Assembly (NCBI GenBank): GCA_944472135.2
Contig: OX235263.1
Location: forward strand, 1,657,517 to 1,721,516
Source of the DNA: Trichobilharzia regenti
Taxonomy: Eukaryota > Platyhelminthes > Trematoda > Strigeidida > Schistosomatidae
DNA length: 64,000 nt
Direction of reading: 5' to 3'
Part shown: piece by piece, positions 1 to 10,679 of the stretch
How the letters are laid out: each line of letters begins with the position of its first letter
Position numbering within the stretch: position 1 is the stretch's first letter
Made by a program: the position numbers and the translations under genes
The notes under the pieces: model-generated
Told to the model about the DNA's origin: nothing
Databases searched by the model: none
Seen by the model: the letters and a program-made list of their open reading frames with translations, nothing else

Positions 1-443
1 CCCCTATCCTAGCGTATCCCAATGTTTCTGACCAGGCAGGTCCATTCATCCTAGATACAGATGCTAGCGACTCTGGTATCGGGGCAGTTTTGTCTCAAAA
101 AGACGCAGATGGAGTAGAAAAGGTGATAGCCTATGCAAGTCGAGCACTCAACAAGAGTGAGAAGAATTACTGCACCACGCGGAAAGAAATGCTGGCACTG
201 GTCAATTTTGTTAAACACTTTAGGGCATATCTCCTCGGTAGACATTTCATTGTACGCACTGATCACAAAGCCCTTAGCTGGCTACATAACTTCAAAGAAG
301 CTGAGGGTCAGATTGCCAGATGGCAAGAACACCTACAAGAGTATGACTTCGAATCCATGAACATCCCGTATAAATTCATTTGGAAAAAATTGGATATACA
401 ATGTGCAGCGAATCAAAACGATCAAAATGGGTCCAAAGCCTAG
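1..443 (+). mobile_element. Ty3/gypsy RNase H fragment (truncated)
   Basis: An open frame runs in from the left edge (frame of base 3). It encodes the end of a gypsy reverse transcriptase and its RNase H domain: the DTDAS motif with the first catalytic Asp, a conserved Glu in TRKEMLALV, and RTDHKALSWL with a later Asp. Similarity stops near base 358, after EHLQEYDFE, where the usual continuation toward integrase is lost. The remaining codons to the stop at 443 are unlike the family. This is a 3'-truncated relic about 80 bp upstream of the COQ4 start codon. The upstream pol lies outside the window. Confidence 0.88.
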
Positions 444-524
444 TTTAGTTGACTGTCTAAAAATCTAACTTATTTTTGTTGAATTGCTTGGGTATTCAAG
501 GTCAGTTTTGCGCACCTTTTTCTA

Positions 525-1530
525 ATGAATTTAACCTTTAGAAAGTGTTTGCCGGTTTTGACGCGTTTGTGTCGCTTCCAGCACTCAGAAGGTTGGAAAT
601 TTCATTCAGTATTACATTTTTTGCCAGGTGTTGCCGGACCATATATCTCTGTTGATGCGGAAAATTACCCTGGTCATGTTTTGCTCAGTCCACTGCAAAG
701 ATCTTTTCTTCGTTTTGGCAGCGGAATAGGATGCCTACTTAACCCTAAAAGGGCAGGTAAGCCGCTATGCTGCATTTTATGCCACAGATCTACTCAGCAC
801 GTTCGGAGAAACTAGTGGGGAATACGCTCTACGTAGGATACATAGCCGCATGCTAAATCACCCTGAGGGTTGTCGCATATTAAGGTATTTCAGTTTCTCA
901 TTTTATCTTTCAGTGAACGGCCAACTATCCGTACCAATACAGTTGACCTAAATGCTCTTCGCAGTCTACCTGAAGACACGTTTGGTAAAGCGTACACTAA
1001 CTTTTTAGACAAATATGTAAGCATCATGTCTTTTTAGTGGTTCAGTTTTAGAAATACTCACCAGATGAAAGACATTATGTCAAATTTGTTAATGACCCGG
1101 ACTTGGCTTATGTTATGCTTCGGTACAGAGAAGTGCATGACTTGGTTCACACGTTACTTGGTCAGCCAACTGACATGTTGGGGGAGGTTGTCGTAAAATG
1201 GGTCGAAGGCATACAGACACTCCTCCCCATGTGTGTGACTGCTGCATATTTTGGTTCTCTGCGTTTAGCACCCAAGTTAGTTTTGCTAACAGTTTTCCTA
1301 ATTTAAATGTCCTCAATTATGTCAGTATAAGTTATTTTGTACTGCTTATTGTTATTTCTAGACAAACAATGAATTACATATCAAGTCATTTGGAATACGC
1401 CATTCAAACTGGTAGACAGGCTGACTTTCTGATGTGTGTCTACTTTGAAAAACACTGGGAGGACAGACTTGAAGATTTTCGGGCTTCATTGAATATTCAA
1501 CCCCCTCCACCTCGTCAAAAACTGCCGTAA
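525..1530 (+). CDS. COQ4: Ubiquinone biosynthesis protein COQ4, mitochondrial
   Basis: Complete six-exon gene. Exons: 525-591, 628-756, 788-884, 914-1016, 1052-1275, 1362-1530; all introns are GT-AG. The spliced CDS is 789 nt, giving 262 residues, close to the human protein (about 265). COQ4 is a matrix-side inner-membrane scaffold of the coenzyme Q synthesis complex. The N-terminus ([19 protein letters not shown]) is basic and free of acidic residues, as expected for mitochondrial import. Family blocks follow in order: [49 protein letters not shown] and [18 protein letters not shown]. The zinc motif HDxxH-x11-E is intact at H161, D162, H165 and E177. The first four introns are only 29-36 nt and the fifth is 86 nt, a known schistosome pattern. 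Intron 1 is 36 nt and readable in frame, so its removal is inferred. Start chosen as the first ATG with a plausible presequence. Confidence 0.95.
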
Positions 1531-1740
1531 CTTATCGTTTTATATCCTGAATTATACTAATATGTAGAAATCTTGATATTCTGTTGTGTAATTTGTACGT
1601 TACCTTGCTATGTAATCATCAGATATAAATATCTCGAATTAAATATATCATTTTTGAACAATTGTAAAGTCAGTGTATGTCAGAAATTTGGCTAGCAATG
1701 ATTATTTGGTATATTTACATGTGAAATAAGTTTTTTTATA
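1531..1740 (+). other. COQ4 3' flank
   Basis: AT-rich sequence after the COQ4 stop. AATTAAA-like and ATTAAAT strings near 1636-1645 could serve as polyadenylation signals. No coding signal is seen. Confidence 0.35.
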
Positions 1741-1741
1741 G

Positions 1742-1845
1742 TTTGGTTTTGTAAGGGTTCGTTATGTTTTTACGAGTCGATCACGGATTGATATCAATGG
1801 TTCTCTAATCGACATCAATCCGTGATCAACTCGTAAAAATATGAA
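1742..1845. repeat. Palindromic SINE-delta terminus
   Basis: The sequence ACGAGTCGATCACGGATTGAT (1772-1792) is repeated in inverted form at about 1811-1838, giving arms of about 28 nt with one or two mismatches and a short loop. The arm matches the end of the SINE-delta family seen at 30330, 30720 and 35725. This is the terminal 30-70 bp of that repeat folded back on itself, without its tRNA-like head. Confidence 0.8.
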
Positions 1846-2204
1846 ATAAGTCTTGCCACATGCCCTTATGTCATAGAAACAGGCATACCCATCATTTGCT
1901 AACCAATAGACAGATGGGACTAGACCATGGCTCAGGTAAACTTCGGTCTCACCCTTCATAAATATGAACGTGTGATAGATGGACTGTTTCAAAAGTAGTG
2001 ATTTTTACTATTTTTTTAAAGCATCATGTCATTCTGTCCGGCGTCCCAGGAGTGCGAACGCTTCAATGACCTTGAACGCATGCTAGTCGTTGGCTAAAGG
2101 CACCTATTATTATCATAGCTGAAAAATCAATACTATTCATCAAATAAGGAGCAAATTTCACCCATATAACACTTTTAATTACTGTGTGGACAATGTGTTA
2201 ATAT

Positions 2205-2375
2205 CTCGTTAGGGTTATGATAAGGGTTAAATTAAGTATCGGGGTTAGGGTTAGGGTTACGGTCATAATTGGGATTAGGGTTAGGTTTACGGCAGTACAA
2301 GGATTTTCATTAGGGTTAGTGTTAAGTTCAGGGTTGGGATTAAGGTTAGGGTTGCGATAAGGGATAGATTTATAG
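2205..2375 (+). repeat. Degenerate interstitial telomere-type repeat (TTAGGG)n
   Basis: About 170 bp containing many copies of GGGTTA, including runs such as GGGGTTAGGGTTAGGGTTA, mixed with diverged units. TTAGGG is the trematode telomere unit. Other repeats and genes lie on both sides, so this is internal, not a chromosome end. Confidence 0.85.
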
Positions 2376-2852
2376 TTAATGTCATTTATTTTAATTATTT
2401 TTATCCTCATTTCTCTTGTATCTAGTCGTCGATCCTCTTACTCAAACCATAATAATTTAACTTTGGAGAGGACTGCACAGGAAGAGAAGAGAGATGGATG
2501 ATTCACAAAACAGCACATCTTCAGTTACTTCGGTGAATACTTCTATAGAAACTAGTCCAACTTAGGAGCTGATACTCTTCATCATAACTGGGACGTATTT
2601 TTAAGTCATGTCAGAGAAAGATAATCTTTTTTATATGATTTCATGCATTTTCTTGTTAATATACGTCATTTTTTGTGGAAAAATTCCTCAGTTTTATGAT
2701 TAGTTGGCTAAAGGTCACTCATGCGTTCGCATCCCTTGGGACGCTATTGTAGAACTTTGCCTCCTTTCCTTCTGCACACAGTGATTCCTAAGACTAGAAG
2801 TTGATGTGCCGAATTAGTTTGATTAATCTTTAACTTCTGCTAAGTTAGAAGC
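2376..2852. other. No recognised feature
   Basis: AT-rich sequence with short ORFs only. No domain, repeat family or RNA was recognised. Confidence 0.4.
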
Positions 2853-3292
2853 TACATTTTCTAATTCCAGAAGTATCTTCTTATATTACTTTTTACTTTA
2901 CTTCGGCTATCTCCTACGGGAGGATGAGCCGGCTCCATGAACCATGAAGTTTCATGGGAATTGGGTACGAGTGATGTCCCCAGCATCGCTCGGATCTTCT
3001 TATATTGGTCTTGTTCGTTCTGTCTTCACACAAAGAATTACTACTGGCATTTGAAAATCTGTGCCTATAAGAGTTTTGACACACAGAAAATATTATCACT
3101 GACGTTTATTTCTTCTCCAACTGTTTAGTGCTACTATCCTTGCCTTAAATGCGTAGCTAATACTCATAAGCTTTAATCCCACATGTACATACATTACTGA
3201 GTTATGCGTTTGAGCATATACTTGATGTTATCAGATTAGATAGTGAGGAAAAAATTAGATACTGTAATGTTAAGCAGTAGTTTAGTAATATG
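2853..3292. repeat. Left copy of ~300-bp direct repeat flanking the RTE element
   Basis: Matches 8382-8682 along most of its length (for example CTAATTCCAGAAGTA, GAGTTATGCGTTTGAGCATAT and the shared end GTAATATG), at roughly 85-90% by eye. It ends at the 3' terminus of the minus-strand RTE (3293). It contains an extra 106-bp insertion, listed separately. Confidence 0.75.
2888..2993 (-). mobile_element. 106-bp insertion with 13-bp target duplication
   Basis: Flanked by ATCTTCTTATATT at 2875-2887 and 2994-3006. The sequence is absent from the paired copy near 8400. Read on the minus strand it ends in a GTAAAGTAAAAAGT-like tail, suggesting a 5'-truncated non-LTR or SINE copy of unknown family. 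Confidence 0.65.
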
Positions 3293-5675
3293 TCTGTCTG
3301 GATTCAACAAAGAACTTGGCACCGAAGTGCAACAGTTCGACTTGCCACGTTGCGAATAGCACACAAAGGTAGACAAGATGAGTGAAGAGAATCAATACAG
3401 TCTGACAAGTATAAGAGTGAAACACAATGGGTAATGGTAGAAAGAAATATGAAAGATTACAGAGACTGAATACATCTGCGCCATTGACAACGATTTTGAG
3501 CCATGTCACGCATTGCCTCCAGCCATTGATTCTCAGAGTCCCGAGGGCCCCAACCCGGAACTCTGCATCTCCCTACCTGACCGACTCAGTTTAACTGTCA
3601 AGAATTTCATGGATTGATGAGGCCATGTTTTTGTTTGGCCACCACTTACTCTTTTCCAACCTGCACCTATATCAGCTAGTAATGCCCGTCGGAGGAGGCG
3701 ATGGTTAGGCATGCGCAGCACGTGACCTACCCATCTCAATCTATGTAACTTTATAGCCTCGTCCATTGATTTTCCCTGTTTGCCCAACACTACGCCTAAC
3801 GTCAACATTACTTACCTTATTATACCACCTTATTAAACGTGAGAAAGAGATCGCAGACATCTATGATCGAAAGCAGTCAACCTTTTCATGTCTTCAACTC
3901 GTATTGGCCATGTTTCAGAGCCATAGAGGACGGAGCGAACTTCTGAGCAGTACACACGTCCCTTGGTTGATAGCCAGCCGGATGTCACGCCTACGCCAGA
4001 GATGGTGTGAGTTGGCGAAATCAGCTCGAGTTTTTTAGATCCGTGCTGAGATTTCGTCGCCAATCAGTCCGTTGGTGCTGATACAACTTCCCAAATAGGT
4101 GAAGTGGTGGTCAACATGTTCTATCACTTCACTCCCTATCACTAAGCTAGGAGTTGACGTAATCCAGTCCTGTAGCAGCATCTTATATTTTATAGGAGCT
4201 AATCGCATGCCAAACATACGAAGATTGCTGCTCAAGGTGTTCAGAAGACTCTGCATTTTGTCAGCACCCCCCCCCTAACAGGACTGTCATCTGCATATTT
4301 TAAGTCCATAAGACTACTCCCTGGTAACAAGTCGATTCCTAAGTCATTACGTTCAGTTAAGGATACTTCCATCAGGATATCTATGATGAAGTTAAACAGA
4401 AATGGGGAAAGTGGACATCCCTGTCGGACACCACTGGTTGTTATCAATTCAGATGACAATTCCCGACAAGCCCTTACACGACTGCGTGAGTTTGAATAGA
4501 GTGCCTTGATTAGTGCAATGTACTTTCTTGGCACTCCCTTCACAGTCAAACATTGCCATAGTACCTTTCGATCCACGGAGTCGAAGGCCGCCTTTAAGTC
4601 AAGAAATATGACAATTGTTGGACGCCGAAAAGTGTGTCTATGTTCTAGGATCTGTCGGAGAGTGAAGATATGGTCTATGCACCTTCTACCTGGTCTAAAG
4701 CCTGCTTGATTTCCCCTCGTTTGTTCCTCCCGAGTTCTACTTAGTCTATGCATGATTACTCAGCCTAGGATTTTAGAAACTATGTTCGTTAGGTTGATCC
4801 TCCTATGATTATCACACGAGGACTTGTTTCCCTTCTTGAATATCGGTATAATAAGTGACTTACCCAGTCTGATGGAACCGTCTCTGATTCCCAGACTTTG
4901 CCTAGTACCTCAGTTAATCTACAAACTAGTATGTCACCCCCATATTTAAAGACCTCCGGAATAATTCCGTCGGGTCCTGCCGCTTTGCCTCGTTTCAAAT
5001 TACAGATAGCTTTTGTGACCTCACTTACAGACGGCGGATCAGTGTCTATATCCCATTCGGGTGTGTGCTGGATGGCGGGGAGGTTCAGTGTGGCTGTAGG
5101 CAAGTTAAGTTGTTCCTCAGAGTGTTCTTTCCAGCGTTCAAGGCGTCTATCCTGAGAGCTAATTAACGAGCCATTTTTCTCAGAAATAGTCTCACTTATG
5201 ATTTACCTTCTCCCACCCGTTTCCCTGATGAGTCTAAAGTGTTGCCTATCACCGATGCTTTTTCCATCTCTTTCTCCTTTGTTACCCACCACTGTTCACG
5301 GTCCTTGCGTAGACTTTTCGTTAGTTTCCTTTTGTGCAGCTTTCGCTCCTCATTGAATTCGGAGCTCGCCGGAATAAGTCTTCTAGCATCTATCAGTCCG
5401 GATGAGGCAGTCGAAATCCAATGGTTTTTACTCACCTTTGGATTTACCTTATTCACAGCTTTTACAGCTGTATCTATGGTTGACTGAATATTCTTCCAGG
5501 CTTCTTCAGGGTGAGCACAGCTGTCGAACTCAGATATGTGTTTAGCTAGTTCTTCCTCAAAAAGGGACTTAGTTTCCTGATTGAGCTGGGGACGTCATGG
5601 GTACGCCGCCAGCTGTTTCCTACGTCCGTTTATTCGTAAGCACACACGAGCCCGGACCAGTGTGTGATCGGTATC
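3293..5675 (-). mobile_element. RTE-type LINE, 3' part (linker, reverse transcriptase, C-terminal domain), decayed
   Basis: Minus strand, continuing the element that begins near 8381. In order, several frames encode: a linker (5456-5196); the RT start with LKRGKAAGPDGIIPEVFK (5103-4789); the RT core with GFRPGRRCIDHIFTLRQILE, DLKAAFDSVDR, TSGVRQGCPLSPFLFNFI and a YADD motif (4753-4241); and the C-terminal LRWVGHVLRMPNHRL block (3808-3533). It ends in the (CTGT)n tail at 3293. Frameshifts between blocks make it inactive. At 5670-5675 it is interrupted by a plus-strand RTE insertion and resumes at 7001 with the endonuclease. Assignment to RTE rests on the APE endonuclease plus this C-terminal block. 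Confidence 0.9.
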
Positions 5676-5868
5676 CTTGACGGACACCACTGGTCGTCAT
5701 CAGTTCAGATGACAGCTCGCCGTAAGCCCTAACCTGGCTGTATGAGTACGAATAGAGTGCTTTATATTGCACTGATTAAAGCACTCTATTCGTACTCATA
5801 CAGCCAGGTGAGGGCTTACGGCGAGCTGTCATCTGAACTGATGACGACCAGTGGTGTCCGTCAAGGAT
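5673..5868. repeat. 92-bp inverted repeat (fold-back) with 12-nt loop
   Basis: Arms 5673-5764 and 5777-5868 are perfect complements except for one visible mismatch (CCCTAACC versus CCCTCACC); the loop is 5765-5776. Both arms are RT sequence from just before the GVRQGCP block. The outer 3 nt overlap the target duplication, which indicates microhomology at the join. Confidence 0.92.
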
Positions 5869-7000
5869 GCCCATTATCTCCTTTTCTATTCAACTTCATC
5901 ATAGATGTGTTAATGGACTTAACTCTAGGTGACTTCAGCGACTCAGGAATTGACTTGCTACCGGGGAATAATCTCGTTGACTTGGAATATGCAGACGATA
6001 TAGTCCTTCTAGGCGAAGACGCTGACGAAATGCAGAGTCTTCTAAACACCTTGAGCCGCAATCTACGAATGTTTGGCATGCGATTCGCTCCCGCCAAATG
6101 CAAGATGATGTTACAGGACTGGACTACATCGAAGCCTAGTTTAAAAATAGGAAGTGAAGTGGTAGAGCACGTTGACCGCTTCACTTATTTGGGAAGTACC
6201 ATCAGCCCCAACGGGCTGATCTCTGACGAAATCTCAGCACGAATACAAGGGGCTCGTTTCGCATTTGTTAGTTTACGCCGACTCTGGCGTAGACGAGATG
6301 TTCGACTATCGACCAAAGGGCGGGTGTACTGCTCATCAGTCCGCTCCGTCCTCCTGTATGGTTGTGAGACCTGGCCACTCAGAGTGGAAGACATGAAAAG
6401 ACTAGCTGTCTTTGATCATAGGTGCCTGCGTTCTATTTCCCGTGTAAAGTGGCATAATAAGGTGAGCAACATGGAGGTTAGGCGTAGAGTTCTAGGTAAA
6501 CAGGGGAAATCAATCGACGAAGTCGTGCAGCTACAAAGACTGAGATGGTTAGGACATGTGTTACGTATGCCAAGTCATCGCCTCCCTCGACGAGCAATGT
6601 TAGCGGATATAGGGTCAGACTGGAAAAAAGCTAGCGGCGGTCAAACAAAAACTTGGCATCAGTCAATGAAATCCACAACAGTTGGTCTAAGCCACGTAGG
6701 AAGGTGTAGACTTCCAGGCTGGGGTCCTCGGGACGGTAAAAATCTATGGTTGGAAACAATTGGTGACATGGCTCAAAATCGTTCTCAGTGGCGCAGATGC
6801 ATCCACTCCCTGTGACTTATGATCTCCAATGAAACTGTTTTGTATTTCTTTATTACTCCTTTGTCTCACACCTCTACTCACTGTTTCTATTATGCTTTTC
6901 TTGTACTTTCTTCTCTTGCTTCGCGTGTTACACGGAATGTGGCGACTTGAACTTCCGCACATTTGTGCAAAGTTCTATGTCGAAAACAGACAGACAGACA
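5676..7000 (+). mobile_element. Nested 5'-truncated RTE copy with fold-back 5' end
   Basis: A plus-strand RTE of the same family inserted into the minus-strand copy. The target sequence GGTATC is duplicated at 5670-5675 and 7001-7006, and removing the insert rejoins the host frame. The body holds an uninterrupted RT-to-C-terminus frame (5742-6815) with [51 protein letters not shown] and the 3' tail CAGACAGACAGACA. Its first ~90 bp are an inverted copy of the following RT segment, making a hairpin at 5673-5868. The long open frame and clean duplication suggest it is much younger than its host. Confidence 0.93.
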
Positions 7001-8381
7001 GGTATCTACACACGTGTTCCAGAAGGAGCGACAATCTCCTACCGACCCACGCCAACGATAGCTTATTGCTATGTGGTCTATTTGTGTCCAGCGTTGGTTT
7101 GATGAAGGGGGTCGCCAAGTCAAACAGTGTCTCTCCTTGTGTTTGAAGTTAGTGTTTACAAGAAACAAATGATTATCAGAGCAGAACTGTAGGACGGTCA
7201 CCGTTGTCGGTTCGCTGGCACGGAGCTCCATAAGTGTCACCGACATCCTTCTCAGATTGACACAATTTCCCTACTTGAGCATTAAAGTCACCAGCTAGAA
7301 CGACTATATCTGGGCGTTTAACCTTTCGCAGCAAACTAGACAGCTTTTGGTAGAACTCATCCTTCGTTTCATGCGAACTGCAGTCAGTGGGGGCGTAGGC
7401 GGAGATTACGAAAAGGCATCGGCGAGTAGTGCAGTATTTTCTCCTTTCTACTGATCCGTTCAGACGGACAGCACACATTCGGCTATCTACCGGGATCCAG
7501 TCAAGTAATGTCTTTTCTGCCCTAGTACTCAAAGCTATCCCCACGCCGGCTAATCCTCGTGAACTAGCTGTGGCATCTCCTGACACCCTCAAGGTGAATT
7601 TTGCAGATTCATCTTGTTGGCAAGGTGGGGTTAGGTGAATAACCACACTTGGGTCTTGTATGCGTGTTTCTGAAACACAGCATACATCCATGGCTCGGGA
7701 TGCCAGAGTCTTAGCTAGTGATGCTTGTTGTCCTATTTGGCAAAGTGACTCAACATTAAATGCTCCTATATGAAATTGGTGGCGTGGCTTTAGGAGACTA
7801 TCGGTGGTGGTTTTTTGGTTTCCGTCGTTTTTAGTGGACACAGAGTGAAGAGGGAGTGAGGAGCCATCGGGTAGAGGAGTTGCATCAATGGGAGGAAGGC
7901 AAGGTAATAGAGATTAAGATGAAGACAAAGATGAGTGAAGATTAGAGAGGTTTTGTGCGCATTTCGGATTGTGCGGGCGAGTGTTACTTCCCGGCTTCCC
8001 ACACCCTGGAGGTTGGATGCGTGACCGCAGAGCCCAGCGGACAACTGCTTGAGGCCGCTCACACGCGGCCTGTTTTTGTTTGTTCTTTATTGTTTGGTGT
8101 GTCTCAGTAGCATATTTAACACTCCTGCCCTGTCACACGGCAGCAGGAAGCGTGGTCGTTGTTAATCCGGGCCACGGCCGATCCAGCATGATATTTTGTG
8201 AGATTTTTGTATCATAGTATTGGATTTGGTAGTTGCTTTTTGTCTAACCGTTATCCAAACAACCTTTCTGGCATGGTAGGACCTCAAAAGACATAAGTCT
8301 CAGCTAGTATAGCTTGTTGAGACATTGCGGTGCTCAAGCCCGACCACCACGTCAAGGTAGCAGCTTTCGGTCGGGTAAAAT
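7001..8381 (-). mobile_element. RTE-type LINE, 5' UTR and APE endonuclease domain
   Basis: The 5' part of the minus-strand RTE whose 3' part is 3293-5675. An open frame from 7841 encodes an apurinic-type endonuclease: HIGAFNVESLCQ near the start, CVSETRIQD (catalytic Glu), LAGVGIALS, VLAGDFNAQVGKL (Asp/Asn) and, after a frame change near 7200, a block ending IDHIAISYRW. The frame reaches FWNTCVDT at the insertion point and continues with DHTLVRARV on the far side (5663 downward). Sequence from about 7850 to 8381 is taken as 5' UTR; its exact end is set only by the start of the flanking direct repeat. Confidence 0.88.
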
Positions 8382-8682
8382 TACATATTCTAATTCCAGA
8401 AGTAAGCTCTTATATTGATCTTGCTTGTGTAGTTTTTGTACCAAAAACTACTTCTGGCATGTGAAAATCTGCGCCTATATAAGTTTTGACATACAGCAAA
8501 TATTATCACTGAAGTTTTTTTCTTTTCCGACTCTTTAATGCTACCATCCTTGCCTCATGAACTTTAAAGCCACACGTACATACATTAATGAGTTATGCGT
8601 TTGAGCATATAATTCATGTTATCAGATCAGATAGTGAGGAGAAATTAGACACTGTAATGTTTAGCAGTAGTTTGGTAATATG
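8382..8682. repeat. Right copy of ~300-bp direct repeat flanking the RTE element
   Basis: Direct-orientation match to 2853-3292 without the 106-bp insertion. It starts at TACATATTCTAATTCC and ends at GTAATATG, so the RTE sits exactly between the two copies. Confidence 0.75.
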
Positions 8683-9428
8683 ACAGACAGATGTCATGAA
8701 AATTATTATAGGCTTCTGGTGTGGCTAAATCTTTTCCCCATGAGTTTTCGAAGCAATAAAGTCGATACTTTAGACACGTGTCAGTAGATTTTCGCCTTAT
8801 TTTTCATTTAAATTGTTCTCCCAACAGATAGTAAATACCCACACATTAATTAGTTCGAAAGAAACGCAGGTGCGAAAAAATTTTAGTTTAATGTTGACTA
8901 TATATATATATCTCTTTCAAAAGTTCTATTCATCGAAACTTATCCTGTCAAGAAAGCAAGTGACTAACATAGACTGTTCGGTGTAGTCCAACCCCAGAAC
9001 AGGGAAGGGTAACAGTTTGTTGATAATGGATTTTGTATTGATTAACTAAATATGAACTGATGGTTTGCATCACGTCCATCATATAAGATACTAGTACTAA
9101 TCAATGACACCCTAACTAGTAGATGTTTAGCTTAAAGTCCTACCATTCTTTGAATGAGACCTTAAGATAAAATGCATAATGAAATCGTTAAACATCTGCT
9201 TCTTGATAACCCTTTCTCAAGTGATCTTTCCATTTAGAGTTGCTTCATCAATGCAAGTAGTTTCTACAGGTTTTTGTCACTGAAACGAATTTCGTCTGAA
9301 GTATCTTAATAGTGTAACCACATTTAAGGGAACAATATTTTCAATTAGATCTCACCAAGCTTAACTCTAATACACCTACATAAATTTACAAATAAAAATT
9401 CAAATATAAACCAATCACGGTGTTTTGT
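8683..9428. other. No recognised feature
   Basis: AT-rich; contains a short (TA)n stretch near 8903. No coding signal is seen. Confidence 0.4.
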
Positions 9429-9990
9429 CTATAGGATAATAAGATGGTGAATATAAACTGTGCCATTAGTCATAATAATAATGATTCTATCTCCTTGAAG
9501 AGCAAAGAGGTGCATGGACTGATAGAGCCCTTTGCTTAATACTTTGTAACGCTTAATGAATGTCAATGGATAGTTGTTATTTAATAATATTTTAGTGGGG
9601 TCTTGTATTTCTTCAGTGACATCCTGTGTACATGCATGCTGAATACGTCTAAACAAGCATTTAACTAATGCAACTATGATAATTTAGACACTGTCCAATC
9701 CATAAGAGCTTCATGCGGGTAGACCATCTTGTTGGCGGGTTATAAGTATATTTAAAAATGTCAAACAATCGTTATTCTCTTCCACATGCTTTTTTCCATA
9801 TGCTTTTCCATATACTTTTTTTTACTGTATTTATCCTGTTAAGAATTTCTGTGGAGTCTGTTGATGTGTTGCAAGTAACTTTAATATAATACACATACGC
9901 CCTATAAAAATAAACTCCCCCAATTAAGTCTCTGCCTAGGTTCTCAACATGTGACATGTATATATCGGCTAACAATGAACCTAAGGGATT
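9429..9990 (-). mobile_element. Penelope-like element, reverse-transcriptase fragment
   Basis: The minus-strand RT motif NPLGSLLADIYMSHVENL, preceded by a damaged GVSM, matches the Penelope type (GxxMGSPxxPxLAxIFM). It is followed by FYRAYVYYI at the YADD-equivalent position, with the Asp residues lost. After a frame change there is a connector block, CLFRRIQHACT ... LLNNNYPLTFIKRY, typical of PLEs. The copy is degenerate. Confidence 0.7.
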
Positions 9991-9999
9991 TCACATACT

Positions 10000-10405
10000 A
10001 ACACCATTAACCTGACGGAAACTGTAGACTTCTTGGTTGGAGTCTTCGAGACGGTAAAAACCAATGACGGCTGGATACACTTGGTGATATGGCTCGAAGT
10101 TGTTCTCAGTGATGGCGCAGATGCATTCACTCTTCGTGATTTGTCATATCCAATAAAACTCTGTTGATCTTCGCGTGCTACACGGAGTGTGGCGACTTGA
10201 ACTGCCGCACATTTGTGCAAAGTTCTATGTCGAAAACAGACAGACAGATCTTCCATATTACTATTCTTTTTGCATTACTCATACTTCTGTTAATTACCTC
10301 TGTTTTGAATCTTTCTCTACTCTTTTCTCTTGCTTTGTGTGCTACATGGAGTGTCGTAATTCGAACTGCTGCACACCTGTGCAAAGTTCTACAGTCAGTC
10401 TAACG
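10000..10405 (+). mobile_element. Two adjacent RTE 3'-end fragments
   Basis: 10000-10247 carries decayed C-terminal codons and the RTE 3' UTR ending CGAAAACAGACAGACAGA. 10248-10405 is a second 3' UTR copy ending GTGCAAAGTTCTACAGTCAG. Both are plus strand and 5'-truncated. Confidence 0.85.
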
Positions 10406-10679
10406 GAAATGCTTACTCTCAAATGTAGATTTAACATTGCAGTAGCTCTTTCAAATAAGGTAAGGAAACTAACAAGAAGAACCTGCCTCAATAACCAAAT
10501 TTTAGAGATAAGGTTCATTTTTACCTAATTATATTTCATTCCCTCCTTTGGTTATTTCGTTTTCCAACCTCTTGTCTGTGACTAAGACCTGTAAATATTT
10601 TGAATTATATTGACGAAAAATTGTTATCCTTTGATTGGAAAGTAGTTAATAACTGGTTAAGTTTGCAAACGTGACTGAC

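Noticed and set aside
592..627. COQ4 intron 1 as coding sequence
   Set aside because: It is in frame without a stop, but it has GT and a pyrimidine-rich AG end, matches the length of the other micro-introns, and removing it gives a better family fit; kept as a splice isoform possibility only.
1768..1838. Transcription terminator or operator-like hairpin
   Set aside because: The palindrome is the terminal segment of a dispersed SINE family present several times in the window.
2205..2375. Chromosome end (telomere)
   Set aside because: Units are degenerate and unique sequence continues on both sides.
6744..6962. Antisense ORFs over the RTE and PLE copies as genes
   Set aside because: They are mirror frames of transposon coding regions and show no domain of their own.
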